Part shown: piece by piece, positions 36,285-44,862 of the stretch
How positions within the stretch are numbered: the stretch's first letter is position 1
Layout: each line of letters begins with the position of its first letter
Source: JANQIO01 sp965601975
Lineage (GTDB): Bacteria; Pseudomonadota; Gammaproteobacteria; Pseudomonadales; Halieaceae
Direction of reading: 5' to 3'
Length of the DNA stretch: 64,000 nt
Assembly (NCBI GenBank): GCA_965601975.1
Contig: OZ271856.1
Span: 2,666,001-2,730,000, forward strand
Program-made: the position numbers and the translations under genes
The notes under the pieces: generated by a model
What the model saw: the letters and a program-made list of their open reading frames with translations, nothing else
Told to the model about the DNA's origin: nothing
Databases searched by the model: none

Positions 36285-36404
36285 GGGCGTGAGCCAGGCG
36301 TATAGCTCCACGGACCGTCAACGGCCAGGGACGGCCGTTGCCGAGCGCGACATGGATGTCATGCGGTTAGCGTGTCCGGGGAGCTATACGCCTGGATCGC
36401 GCCC
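36285..36404. repeat. Structured palindromic repeat, copy A
   Basis: About 120 bp between the aminotransferase start and the marR stop. The outer arms 36294-36309 and 36380-36395 are complementary over 16 bp, and pairing extends inward (CGGA/TCCG) and outward (about 8 bp with one G-T pair). Inside is a hairpin CAACGGCC-AGGGAC-GGCCGTTG (36319-36340) and a conserved core CGAGCG-GACATGGATGTC. The core is shared with copies B and C, while the outer stem sequence is not. Confidence 0.85.
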
Positions 36405-36449
36405 GTCTAGCGAAGCTGTAGTTTCCCTATTGCTCCGCGTGATTGCCGG

Positions 36450-36935
36450 TTAGACATTCGGCTGAAGGCTCTCCGCCGCCTGTTGCAGTTCGGCCAGCAT
36501 CTCGCCCAGCAGGCCGCGGTGGCCGGCGTCGATGCGCGCCATCAGCTGCGCCTCGTAGTCCTGCGCCAGCGGTACGATCTGGCCGTAGATTTCCCAGCCG
36601 TCCTCGCTGAGGCTCAGCTCAGAGCGGCGACGGTCATCGTCGGCCACGTCGCGCTGCAGCAGGTCGCGGTCCGCCAGTCGATTGACCGCCCGGCTGACGG
36701 CCACCTTGTCCATGCGGGTGCGCTCCACCAGCTGCTGTGCGGAGCTGCCCGGGAAGCGGGCCAGCACTGCCATCACCCGCCAGTCCGGTATACCCAGGCC
36801 GAAGCGATCGCCGTAGAGACCGGCGATGGCGTTGCTGATGGTGTTGGACAGCACGGACAGCCGGTAGGGCAGGAAATCTTCCAGTACGATCCCCGGTTCT
36901 TCACTTTTGAGTGCGCTCTTGCTACCCGTGTCCAT
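36450..36935 (-). CDS. MarR-family transcriptional regulator, probable regulator of hpd
   Basis: 161 residues with a winged helix-turn-helix: PDWRVMAVLARFPGSSAQQL, then TRMDKVAVSRAVNRLADRDLLQRD and the wing DDRRRSELSLSEDG. This is the typical MarR layout. ATG 36935 is preferred (AGGGGAC upstream) over an earlier in-frame start at 36980. It is divergent from hpd with a 109-bp gap holding a clear palindrome, so it most likely represses hpd and itself in response to an aromatic acid. Confidence 0.86.
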   Translation of the reverse strand: MDTGSKSALKSEEPGIVLEDFLPYRLSVLSNTISNAIAGLYGDRFGLGIPDWRVMAVLARFPGSSAQQLVERTRMDKVAVSRAVNRLADRDLLQRDVADDDRRRSELSLSEDGWEIYGQIVPLAQDYEAQLMARIDAGHRGLLGEMLAELQQAAESLQPNV

Positions 36936-36992
36936 ATGGTCCCCTGCCCTTGCAGACGCCGCCTGCGATATCAGTTTCACTTGTAACTTTTA

Positions 36993-37010
36993 TAGTTTCA
37001 TGTGAAACTA
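36993..37010. promoter_or_regulatory. Palindromic operator in the marR-hpd intergenic region
   Basis: TAGTTTCA-TG-TGAAACTA has fully complementary 8-bp arms. A weaker related site with AGTTTCAC-TT-GTAACT lies at 36973-36988, about one helical turn and a half away. The position between divergent marR and hpd, about 35-50 bp before the hpd start codon, fits a MarR-type operator. Confidence 0.75.
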
Positions 37011-37044
37011 ATGTTTTTGCAAGTCCACGTTGGAGGGCACCGCC

Positions 37045-38094
37045 ATGACCGACCTGTTTGACAACCCCATGGGTACCGACGGATTCGAATTTGTCGAATA
37101 CGCCGCCCCCGAACCGGAGCTGCTGCGCGCCCTGTTCGAGCAGATGGGCTTCGTCTGCGTCGCCCGCCACCGCAGCAAAGACGTGACCCTGCACAAGCAG
37201 GGCGACATCAACTTCATCATCAATGCCGAGCCGGACAGCTTTGCCCAGCAGTTCGCCCGGGACCACGGCCCCTGTGCCTGCGCCATGGCGTTCCGCGTCA
37301 AGGACGCCGCCTTCGCCTACCAGCGCGCCATCGAACTGGGCGCCACGCCGGTGGAGACACCTGTTGGCCCCATGGAGCTGAACATCCCCGCCATCGAGGG
37401 CATCGGCGGCTCCCGCATCTATCTGGTGGACCGCTACGGCGACAGCAGCATCTACGACGTGGACTTCGTGCCCACCGGCCAGGCCGCTTCGGAAGAAGCC
37501 GGTCTCACCTACATCGATCACCTCACCCACAACGTCGAAAAAGGCAACATGGACCAGTGGGCGGGCTACTACGAGAAGCTGTTCAACTTCCGCGAGATTC
37601 GCTTCTTCGACATCGAGGGCAAGCACACCGGCCTGCTGAGCCGCGCCATGACCAGCCCCTGCGGCAAGATTCGCATTCCCATCAATGAGTCTGCCGACGA
37701 CAAGTCGCAGATCGCCGAGTACCTGCGCGAGTATCGCGGCGAAGGTATCCAGCACATTGCCCTGGGTACCGAGGACATCTACCAGACCGTGCGCACCATG
37801 CACGCCAAGAACGTGACCTTCCAGGACACGCCGGAGACCTACTACGAGGCCCTGCCGGAGCGTATTCCCAACCACGGTGAAGACGAGTCAGCCCTGAAGG
37901 ACCTGAGCATCCTGATCGACGGTTCACCGGAGGAAGACACCGGCCTGCTGCTGCAGATCTTCACCCAGAACGTGATCGGTCCGATCTTCTTCGAGATCAT
38001 CCAGCGCAAGGGCAACGAGGGCTTTGGCGAAGGCAACTTCCAGGCCCTGTTCGAGTCCATCGAGCTCGACCAGATTCGCCGGGGCGTTATCTAG
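37045..38094 (+). CDS. hpd: 4-hydroxyphenylpyruvate dioxygenase
   Basis: Converts 4-hydroxyphenylpyruvate to homogentisate in tyrosine and phenylalanine catabolism, using Fe(II) and O2. The 349-residue protein has two VOC domains; iron ligands are predicted as H159 (YIDHLTHNV), H237 (GIQHIAL) and E317 (FFEIIQR). ATG 37045 has GGAGG upstream. No homogentisate dioxygenase or fumarylacetoacetase is in the window, so the rest of the pathway is elsewhere. Homogentisate can alternatively feed pyomelanin. Regulation is probably by the divergent MarR protein. Confidence 0.95.
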   Translation: MTDLFDNPMGTDGFEFVEYAAPEPELLRALFEQMGFVCVARHRSKDVTLHKQGDINFIINAEPDSFAQQFARDHGPCACAMAFRVKDAAFAYQRAIELGATPVETPVGPMELNIPAIEGIGGSRIYLVDRYGDSSIYDVDFVPTGQAASEEAGLTYIDHLTHNVEKGNMDQWAGYYEKLFNFREIRFFDIEGKHTGLLSRAMTSPCGKIRIPINESADDKSQIAEYLREYRGEGIQHIALGTEDIYQTVRTMHAKNVTFQDTPETYYEALPERIPNHGEDESALKDLSILIDGSPEEDTGLLLQIFTQNVIGPIFFEIIQRKGNEGFGEGNFQALFESIELDQIRRGVI

Positions 38095-38167
38095 CCCGGC
38101 AACCTGATCCACCGGAGGGCGGCTGCCAGTCCAACGGGTGTATACTCCGCGCAACCGGAGGACACCC

Positions 38168-38884
38168 GTGCAACCGCCCACTCTCTCCTTTCTTTTCATC
38201 CCCACCCTGCTCTGCCTGCTGCTGGCGCCATTGCCGGCGAACGCCGAACGCGCCGCCTTTGACGTCAATGCGCCGCAGCTACTGCGCGCCGTCGGCAAGC
38301 TCTCGGTGCCCGGCCACGACCGGGTCGACGGGCGGCGGCGCCAGCGGGATGAAAACTGCAGCGCCAGCCTCGTGGCGCCGGACGCCATTCTCACCGCCTG
38401 GCATTGCCTGGAGTACTACCGCGACCTGAGCCGCGACCCATTGTTCAGCCTGCCCAACGTGCCGGGCCAGGAGCCGGTCGCCGCGCGGCGTATCAGCGAC
38501 GGCGGCGGCATGATGGCGGATTGGGCACTGCTGAAGCTGATGCGACCGATTCGCTCGGTCGAGCCGCTGCCGGTGAGACGCTATTCGCCCTCCTCCGGCG
38601 AGCTGTTGCTGGCAGGCTTTGCCAGGGATGCGGGCCCTGGCGCGGGCGGCGAACACCTGACCTGGCAGGGGGGATGCCGACTGATGGCGGGCGATCTGCC
38701 CGGAACGAACTGCCGCACCTTCCGCGGCGCATCCGGGGGCCCGGTGCTGTCCGGGGGCTACATCATCGGCGTGATCTCGGCGCGGGACGAAGAGCAGCGC
38801 ACACTGTTCGCACCGAGTACGGTCTTTCTCAGCGATCTTCGCCCTTATATTCACCGGGCTGACCCTGCTGCTGGGCGACCATAG
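38168..38884 (+). CDS. Secreted trypsin-like serine protease
   Basis: 238 residues with a signal peptide (about 1-26, ending LPANA) and an S1-type catalytic triad: H79 (TAWHC), D118 (MADWALLKL) and S189 (FRGASGGPVLSGG). The GTG start at 38168 is preferred because GGAGG lies 7 bp upstream. A -10-like TATACT is at 38141-38146. The length is compact, lacking PDZ domains, and cysteines flank the active-site His and Ser. It acts in the periplasm or outside. Its 3' end overlaps the convergent small gene by 56 bp. Confidence 0.83.
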   Translation: MQPPTLSFLFIPTLLCLLLAPLPANAERAAFDVNAPQLLRAVGKLSVPGHDRVDGRRRQRDENCSASLVAPDAILTAWHCLEYYRDLSRDPLFSLPNVPGQEPVAARRISDGGGMMADWALLKLMRPIRSVEPLPVRRYSPSSGELLLAGFARDAGPGAGGEHLTWQGGCRLMAGDLPGTNCRTFRGASGGPVLSGGYIIGVISARDEEQRTLFAPSTVFLSDLRPYIHRADPAAGRP

Positions 38885-39167
38885 CCTTTTCCACTTCCTT
38901 GAACGTCTCGTCCACGGTGTAATGGCCGCGGTCGCCATACTCGTCAAACAGGTTGATCACGCGATCGGAGCGACGTCCCAGTTTCTTCAGGCGGTAGGTC
39001 AAACTTTCCTCGTAGGGGGGACTCAGCAGGGCGTCCAGGATAAACGCAATGATGCTCATGGGGCTGAAGGCGAAATCGCGGACGGCATCCAGCGCCAGCT
39101 TGAGCTGGAAAACCACCAGGTGCCGCAGGGATTTACCGATCGACATATCCTGCTTTTCTGATGCCAT
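38829..39167 (-). CDS. Conserved-looking hypothetical protein
   Basis: 112 residues starting at ATG 39167 behind GGGGGAGGG. A central hydrophobic stretch (DFAFSPMSIIAFILDALLS) is followed by a charged helix-rich tail (YRLKKLGRRSDRVINLFDEYG). It could be a peripheral or single-span membrane protein. I do not recognise a family. The last 56 bp overlap the convergent protease gene. Confidence 0.6.
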   Translation of the reverse strand: MASEKQDMSIGKSLRHLVVFQLKLALDAVRDFAFSPMSIIAFILDALLSPPYEESLTYRLKKLGRRSDRVINLFDEYGDRGHYTVDETFKEVEKAMVAQQQGQPGEYKGEDR

Positions 39168-39493
39168 CTGGCCCTCCCCCAAACCGATAGTTTGCTGTTA
39201 TGATTGCGCGGCCCGCGGGCACAGTAAAGCCCGCACACTTTCTGTACCTTTTTTGCAAACAATCAGAAAAATGCAGGAACAGATGCCCAGACGGTTGCCG
39301 GCCCGCAGCGCAACCGCTTACACCACGGCAACGGCGGCGTTCGTAACGAATGCAGCCGGCATTCCCGCACGTAAAAAATCCACAGTTTTTGACCGGGGAA
39401 TAGGTATATTCTCTGCTCTGAATCGTACCAATAAAAAGAAGCTGCACTAACGGCGTCAACACCCATAACAAACTACCAAGGTAGGAACCCCAA
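39168..39493. other. 326-bp intergenic region upstream of the TonB receptor
   Basis: No convincing gene. A hairpin-capable inverted repeat GCGGGC-N8-GCCCGC lies at 39215-39234. TATATT at 39405-39410 could be a -10 element for the receptor gene, with no good -35 at standard spacing. A 59-codon frame from 39271 to 39450 has no ribosome-binding site or recognisable protein. The ~80-nt leader before the receptor ATG contains the AAGGTAGGAA site. Confidence 0.5.
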
Positions 39494-41785
39494 ATGTCTA
39501 GATACTCTTTACGTTCACCCACAAGCTTGCGCCCGCTGGCCATAGCCGTGGCCATCGCCAGCGGCGCGACCATGACCACCGCCGTTCAGGCACAGGAACA
39601 ACCCCGGCGTGGCAGCGCCTCGGCCCTGCTCGAAGAAGTCGTGGTGACTGCGCGGAAGCGCGAGGAAGGCGCCCAGGAAGTACCGCTCTCCGTCACCGCC
39701 TTCAATGCCGATCAACTCGAGGCACTGAAAGTCCGTGACCTGACCGGCCTCAGGGTCGGCATGCCCAACGTGGCCCTGGAAGACATCGGCACCACGCGCG
39801 GCACCGCGAACTTCTCCATCCGCGGCCTGGGCATCAACAGCTCCATCCCCTCGATTGACCCGGCGGTCGGCGTGTTCGTCAATGGCGTTTACCTCGGCGT
39901 GAACAACGGCATCATCTTCGACCTTTTCGACCTGGAAAGCATCGAAGTGCTGCGCGGCCCCCAGGGCACCCTGTTCGGTCGGAACGTGACCGGCGGTGCG
40001 ATCCTGATGAACACCCAGAAGCCCGGTGAAGAGCTGGAGGCCACCCTGCGGTATGCGGTTGATACCGGCGACGACGGCGGCATCAACTCCTACTACATGG
40101 GTGCGGTCGGCGGACCGATCACCGACACCCTCGGCGCTCGCCTGGTGCTGTACTACAACGATGACGATGGCAAGTTCGAGAACCAGTTCAACGGTGACGA
40201 CTTCGGCGAAGTCGAACAGAAGATGGCTCGCGGTACCGTGGTCTGGACACCGACCGACACGACCGAAATCAAGCTGGTCTATGAGTACAACGACATCGAG
40301 GGCCAGGGCCCCGCTGCCCAGACCCACACCAACGGTTCCGGCGTCCCCGGTGCCTTTGTGAACTTCGATCGCGATGACTTCGATTTCTCCATCGACGAGG
40401 AAGGCTCCCAGGATAACGACACCGATTTCTTTGTCGCCCAGATTGACCAGGCCATCGATTTCGGCAACGGCAATATCACCGGTATCTTCGGCTACCGGGA
40501 CTCCGAGGGCGAGACCGTCAGCGACATCGACGGCCAGCCCGTCTGGATCTTCCACGCGCCGGCCTGGCTGGAAGCCGAACAGACCAGCTTCGAGCTGCGC
40601 TACAACGGCACGTTCTTCGATGAGCGGGCCAACATCACCGTCGGCGGCCTGTACTTCGACAACGACATGGATTATCACGAGCGCCGGCAGCTGCTGGGCC
40701 TGGACGCCAACGGCAATCCCGCACCCAAGCCGGATGTGGTTGTTGTAGGTGCACAGTTTGACGGCGGCGGCGAGTACGAGGTGGAAACCTACACCGCCTT
40801 CGCCCAGGTGGACTACGACCTGAACGAGCAGTGGACCCTGACCGCGGGCATCAACTACAGCTCCGAGGACAAGGACGTACAGATCAAGTCCCTGAGTAAC
40901 CTCGGCGCCGAGTGTAATATCGTCGAGGGCCCTGCCTGCCCCTACGACTTCATCGACGACGACAGCTGGGACAACTGGGCGCCGAAGCTGGGAGCAACCT
41001 ACCACATCGACGACCGCCAGCGCGTCTACACTCACTGGACCCGCGGCTACCGTTCCGGCGGTTACAACCTGCGTAACACCTCCTTCGACCCCAACGACAC
41101 GCCGGGGCCGTTCGACGAGGAAGAAGTAAACAACTTCGAAATCGGCTACAAGTCCACCCACAGCTGGGGTCGCCTGAATGCCGCGGTCTTCTACAACGAG
41201 ATCGACGACATGCAGCGTGAGATCAACCTGCCCGGCCCGATCGGTGTTATTCAGCTGGTGCGCAACACCGCCGATGCCACCATCATGGGCATCGAGGTTG
41301 ACGGCACCTTCAGCGTGGGCGAGAACACGCTGCTGCTGGCCAACTTCGGTTACATCGACGCTGAGTACGACGACGTGAGCTTCGACCTGAACGGCGACGG
41401 CGTGGTCGACGGCCAGGATGAGGATCTCGACATTCCGCGTGCACCGGAGCTGAGCTGGGCCGTTGGCGTGACCCACGACGTGGAAATCGGCAGCTGGGGT
41501 TACATGACCGGCCGCATCAACTACTCCTACCGCGACGATATGGCCTTCACGGATAACAACCTGGGCTTTATCGACGACCTGGAGATGCTGGATGCCGGCC
41601 TGGACTTCTACTCCAACGACGGCCGCTGGATCCTGTCACTGTACGGCCGCAACCTGCTGGACGAAGCCAACCACGGTGGCGACACCCAGCTGCCCGACAC
41701 GATCGGCGGCGTACCCACTGGCGGTACGTTCTCACCGCTGACGTTCGGCGTTCGCTACGGCGCGGAAGTCACCTACAACTTCTAA
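39494..41785 (+). CDS. TonB-dependent outer membrane receptor
   Basis: 763 residues with a signal peptide (about 1-33, ending TTAVQA) and a TonB-box-like EEVVVTARKREE. A plug domain follows (VPLSVTAFNADQLEALKVRDLTGL, IRGLGINSS, EVLRGPQGTLFGRNVTGGAI), then a 22-strand barrel ending in an aromatic residue (GAEVTYNF). The family without iron-specific hallmarks is large in marine Gammaproteobacteria and imports varied organic compounds. The ligand is not predictable. It is monocistronic, ending at a strong terminator. Confidence 0.93.
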   Translation: MSRYSLRSPTSLRPLAIAVAIASGATMTTAVQAQEQPRRGSASALLEEVVVTARKREEGAQEVPLSVTAFNADQLEALKVRDLTGLRVGMPNVALEDIGTTRGTANFSIRGLGINSSIPSIDPAVGVFVNGVYLGVNNGIIFDLFDLESIEVLRGPQGTLFGRNVTGGAILMNTQKPGEELEATLRYAVDTGDDGGINSYYMGAVGGPITDTLGARLVLYYNDDDGKFENQFNGDDFGEVEQKMARGTVVWTPTDTTEIKLVYEYNDIEGQGPAAQTHTNGSGVPGAFVNFDRDDFDFSIDEEGSQDNDTDFFVAQIDQAIDFGNGNITGIFGYRDSEGETVSDIDGQPVWIFHAPAWLEAEQTSFELRYNGTFFDERANITVGGLYFDNDMDYHERRQLLGLDANGNPAPKPDVVVVGAQFDGGGEYEVETYTAFAQVDYDLNEQWTLTAGINYSSEDKDVQIKSLSNLGAECNIVEGPACPYDFIDDDSWDNWAPKLGATYHIDDRQRVYTHWTRGYRSGGYNLRNTSFDPNDTPGPFDEEEVNNFEIGYKSTHSWGRLNAAVFYNEIDDMQREINLPGPIGVIQLVRNTADATIMGIEVDGTFSVGENTLLLANFGYIDAEYDDVSFDLNGDGVVDGQDEDLDIPRAPELSWAVGVTHDVEIGSWGYMTGRINYSYRDDMAFTDNNLGFIDDLEMLDAGLDFYSNDGRWILSLYGRNLLDEANHGGDTQLPDTIGGVPTGGTFSPLTFGVRYGAEVTYNF

Positions 41786-41804
41786 GCTGTCACTGCCCAA
41801 ACTC

Positions 41805-41833
41805 AAAGCCCCGCTCATGCGGGGCTTTTTTTT
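41805..41833 (+). terminator. Rho-independent terminator of the TonB receptor gene
   Basis: A 10-bp stem AAAGCCCCGC/GCGGGGCTTT (41805-41814, 41819-41828) with a TCAT loop is followed by an eight-T run to 41833. It starts 20 bp after the stop codon. Confidence 0.95.
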
Positions 41834-41873
41834 GCCCACCGCGCATCGGGAAACAACGGACATCGTCATTTGT

Positions 41874-42009
41874 GGAGCGCTGAAGCCGCGCGCGCGGCAC
41901 TCGGGGCCCTTCCGGGACGCGCTAAAAGCATGACGTCCATGTCTCGCTCGACTGCGGCCGTCCTGGCCGCAGACGGTCCCAGAAGGGCCCCGAGTGCCGC
42001 GCACGCTCC
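41874..42009. repeat. Structured palindromic repeat, copy C (inverted relative to A and B)
   Basis: The outer arms 41892-41911 and 41983-42002 are perfectly complementary over 20 bp, extending inward with one G-T pair and outward through GGAGCG/CGCTCC past a small bulge. The inner hairpin is CTGCGGCC-GTCCT-GGCCGCAG (41952-41972 with its loop). The complement of the core reads CGAGCGAGACATGGACGTCA, as in copy B. The arm sequences differ wholly from A and B yet remain self-complementary. Confidence 0.85.
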
Positions 42010-42078
42010 CGCAGTGCCACTCCCAATCCCGATCTTCGACCCTGAAACACTGGAACACTGGAAGCTCGCACTGTCGGA

Positions 42079-42198
42079 GGGTGTGAGCTGGGCGTACGCT
42101 TCCCCGGACCGTCAACGGCCAGGGACGGCCGTTGCCGAGCGAGACATGGACGTCACGCTTTTAGCGTGTCCGGGGAAGCGTACGCCCAGTTCGCGCCC
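42079..42198. repeat. Structured palindromic repeat, copy B
   Basis: The outer arms 42088-42108 and 42169-42189 are perfectly complementary over 21 bp; with outward G-T-containing pairs the stem reaches about 30 bp. The inner hairpin CAACGGCC-AGGGAC-GGCCGTTG (42113-42134) is identical to copy A. Copies C and B lie head-to-tail inverted with a 69-bp spacer, filling the gap between the receptor terminator and the ThDP enzyme gene. Apart from these and the terminator, 41786-42263 holds nothing recognisable. Confidence 0.85.
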
Positions 42199-42263
42199 GT
42201 CCTACGGAGCTAATCTTGCTGCCCCATTGGATATCGTTCGAACGATGGCGTTAGCGTGTGTGA

Positions 42264-43874
42264 CTAGTACCAGTCGCCGGCAGGTTGGGTGATGAAGTCT
42301 TCCTGGCGCAGTTCGATCAGTGTGGGGCGATCCTGTTTGACTGCGGTCTTGAGAGCGTCTTCGAGCCTGTCCAGGTTGTGTGGCCGCGCCGTGTGGCAGC
42401 CCATTGCGGTGGCTGCCGCGACCAGGTCCGGGGTGAAGATATCGACGCCTACCGGTTCGATCTGCGAGGCGACCATGCCCTGCTTGATTTCCCGGTAGCC
42501 CTGGTTGTTCCAGACCATCACCGCCACACCCAGTCCCGCTTCCACGCCGGCGGCCAGCTCCGGCAGTGTGAACTGGGCCGAGCCGTCGCCGATCATTGCC
42601 GCCACCGGCAGTTCGGGCCGGGCCAGCTTGGCGCCGAAGCTCGCCGGGATGGCGAAACCCAGGGTGCCGCCGCCGGTTGCCGAGTGAAAGTAGCGCCGCG
42701 GCTTTTCAGATTCGTACTGCCACACCGCGTAGTAGGTCGGCAGGGTGGAGTCACCCACCAGCAGAAGTTCGGGCACCGCGCGCTGCATGACTGCGAACAG
42801 TTCGGCGAACTCCGGGTGGCAGTGGGGCTCTGAAACGATGGCCTCGCGCAGGGCCGCCGCAATGGTTGCGCCTGCCCGTTCCGCGCTATCCAGCCGTGGG
42901 GCCAGCGCGTCGAGAAACAGCCCGGCGTCGCTGACCACCGCCAGCTCCGGCCGCTGGTTGCGCGCCAGCTGCCGCGCATCGATATCCACGCGGATCAGTT
43001 TGCCCGAGAGTTCGATGTCTCCCAGGAACAGCATGTCGTAGTCGGTTTCACCCCACTCCGTGCCCACGGCCAGGACCACGTCTGCTGCCGCCAGGGCGTC
43101 TCGAACGGTTGCCAGCGACGGGCTGGCGCCTACCGCCAGTGCATGTGAGGCTGGCATCACGCCCTTGGCATTGACCGTGTTGACGACCGGGGCATCGAGT
43201 TTTTCAGCCACCGCCAGGGCTGCATGGCCGGCATCGACGGCGCCACCGCCCAGCATCAGCAGCGGGTGCTGCGACCCATTGAGCAGCGCTGCGGCCGCCG
43301 CGAGCGCCTCCGGGTCCGGTCCCGGTCGGGTCGGCATTGCCCAGGGACGGGTGTCGACGTCCGCGGCATCCGCGGTGATCACATCCAGCGGCAATTCGAT
43401 ATGCACCGGCCCGGGCCGTTCACTGGCAAACACGGCAAACGCCCGCGCCAGCACCTTCGGCAGTTCTCGCGGATCCATCAGGGTATGACTGAAGCGGCTG
43501 CACTGGCTGGCGAGGGCGTGTTGGTCCGGCAGTTCGTGCAGGCGCCCCTCGCCCATCCCCAGGTCACGCCGTGCGGCCACGGCGGTAATCACCAGCATCG
43601 GCACGGAATCCGCCAGGGCCTGCATCATCGGCGTCGCCGCGTTGGTCAGGCCGGGGCCGGAAATCAGGAAGCAGACACCGGGGCGGCCGCTGGCGCGGGC
43701 ATAGCCGTCCGCCATGAAGGCCGCGCCCTGTTCGTGTCGTGGGCTGACATGCCTGATGGAAGATGCAGCGAGACCGCGATAAAGCTGGACTGTATGGTTG
43801 CCGGGAATGCCGAACACGGTATCCACGCCGTAACCCTCGAGCAGTCGAACCAGGGTTTCGCCGCAGCTGGCCAA
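42264..43874 (-). CDS. Thiamine-diphosphate-dependent enzyme (acetolactate-synthase-like, possibly 2-ketoarginine decarboxylase)
   Basis: 536 residues with the three domains of the ALS/POX family. The N-terminal catalytic Glu is in RHEQGAAFMADGYARASG, and GPGLTNAATPM follows. The ThDP-binding motif GDGSAQFTLPELAAGVEAG ends with NNQGY. No ATG fits. TTG 43874, with GAGG upstream and 1 bp from the trhO stop, is favoured. The sequence resembles the AruI group (5-guanidino-2-oxopentanoate decarboxylase), which would place it in arginine transaminase catabolism, but true acetolactate or benzoylformate-type activities cannot be excluded. Confidence 0.78.
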   Translation of the reverse strand: MASCGETLVRLLEGYGVDTVFGIPGNHTVQLYRGLAASSIRHVSPRHEQGAAFMADGYARASGRPGVCFLISGPGLTNAATPMMQALADSVPMLVITAVAARRDLGMGEGRLHELPDQHALASQCSRFSHTLMDPRELPKVLARAFAVFASERPGPVHIELPLDVITADAADVDTRPWAMPTRPGPDPEALAAAAALLNGSQHPLLMLGGGAVDAGHAALAVAEKLDAPVVNTVNAKGVMPASHALAVGASPSLATVRDALAAADVVLAVGTEWGETDYDMLFLGDIELSGKLIRVDIDARQLARNQRPELAVVSDAGLFLDALAPRLDSAERAGATIAAALREAIVSEPHCHPEFAELFAVMQRAVPELLLVGDSTLPTYYAVWQYESEKPRRYFHSATGGGTLGFAIPASFGAKLARPELPVAAMIGDGSAQFTLPELAAGVEAGLGVAVMVWNNQGYREIKQGMVASQIEPVGVDIFTPDLVAAATAMGCHTARPHNLDRLEDALKTAVKQDRPTLIELRQEDFITQPAGDWY

Positions 43875-43875
43875 C

Positions 43876-44856
43876 TCAATATCCCTCGGCGGTATCGGGG
43901 TGAGGATCCTGCATGGCGTCGTCCTCCCGCTGCTGGCGTGCGGGCGGCGGCGCACCGATATGCTGTTCGTTGCGGGCAGCCGCCAGCTCGACCTGCTTTT
44001 GCCGTTCTGCGAAGCGCGCTTTCTGCTCATCGCTCAGCGTGTCGTGGCAGCCGGGGCAACACACGCCCTTCATATACAGCGGCGAGCGCTTGTCATCCTC
44101 GGTAATGGGATGGCGGCAGCCGTGGCACTGGTCGTAGCTGCCCTGCTGGAGATGGTGGTCCACGGAAACCCGGTTGTCGAACACGAAGCACTCACCTTCC
44201 CAACTGCTCTCCTCCTCGGGCACCTCTTCCAGGTATTTCAGGATGCCGCCCTCGAGGTGGTACACATGTTCGAAGCCCTCGGTCAGCATAAAGGACGAGG
44301 CCTTCTCGCACCGGATCCCGCCGGTACAGAACATGGCCACCTTCTTGTGGCGCTCGGGATCGAAGTGCTCGCGCACGTACTGCGGGAACTCGCGAAATGT
44401 CGTGGTGTGCGGATCGATGGCGCCCCTGAAGGTGCCGATCTCCACCTCGTAGTCGTTGCGGGTATCGATCAGCAGTACGTCGGGGTCCGCGATCAGGTCG
44501 TTCCAGTCTTTCGGCTTCACATAGGTGCCCACCCGTTTGTTCGGATCGACACCGGGCACACCCATGGTGACGATCTCGCGCTTGAGCTTCACCTTCATGC
44601 GGTAGAAGGGAATGTGGTCGTCGTAGGATTCCTTGTGCTCCAGGTCGGCGAGCCGCGGGTCGCTCCTCAGGTGGGCAAGCACCCGGTCGATCCCTTCGCG
44701 GCTGCCCGCGATGGTGCCGTTGATGCCCTCCTCCGCCAGCAGCAGGGTGCCGCGCGTGCCGGCCGCGAGGCACTCATCCAGCAGCGGCTCCCGCAGCTCG
44801 CGATAGTCTTCGAGGGTCGCGAATTTGTAGAGCGCCGCAACGACGACCTGCGACAT
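43876..44856 (-). CDS. trhO: tRNA uridine(34) hydroxylase, rhodanese family
   Basis: TrhO (YceA) hydroxylates U34 of tRNAs using oxygen, on the way to 5-methoxy/oxyacetyl-uridine. The 326-residue protein has the N-terminal acylphosphatase-like region (GTLLLAEEGINGTIAGSREG) and the rhodanese domain (LLIDTRNDYEVEIGTF). The active-site Cys loop is MFCTGGIRCEKASSF. A C-terminal cysteine-rich region (CHGCRHPI, CCPGCHDTL) follows. It is 1 bp from the downstream ThDP gene and 6 bp after the BolA gene. Confidence 0.93.
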   Translation of the reverse strand: MSQVVVAALYKFATLEDYRELREPLLDECLAAGTRGTLLLAEEGINGTIAGSREGIDRVLAHLRSDPRLADLEHKESYDDHIPFYRMKVKLKREIVTMGVPGVDPNKRVGTYVKPKDWNDLIADPDVLLIDTRNDYEVEIGTFRGAIDPHTTTFREFPQYVREHFDPERHKKVAMFCTGGIRCEKASSFMLTEGFEHVYHLEGGILKYLEEVPEEESSWEGECFVFDNRVSVDHHLQQGSYDQCHGCRHPITEDDKRSPLYMKGVCCPGCHDTLSDEQKARFAERQKQVELAAARNEQHIGAPPPARQQREDDAMQDPHPDTAEGY

Positions 44857-44862
44857 GGCGGG

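Noticed and set aside
39271..39450. Small gene upstream of the TonB receptor
   Set aside because: A 59-codon frame with no ribosome-binding site, low-complexity Ala/Thr composition and no recognisable protein; the region looks like promoter and leader.
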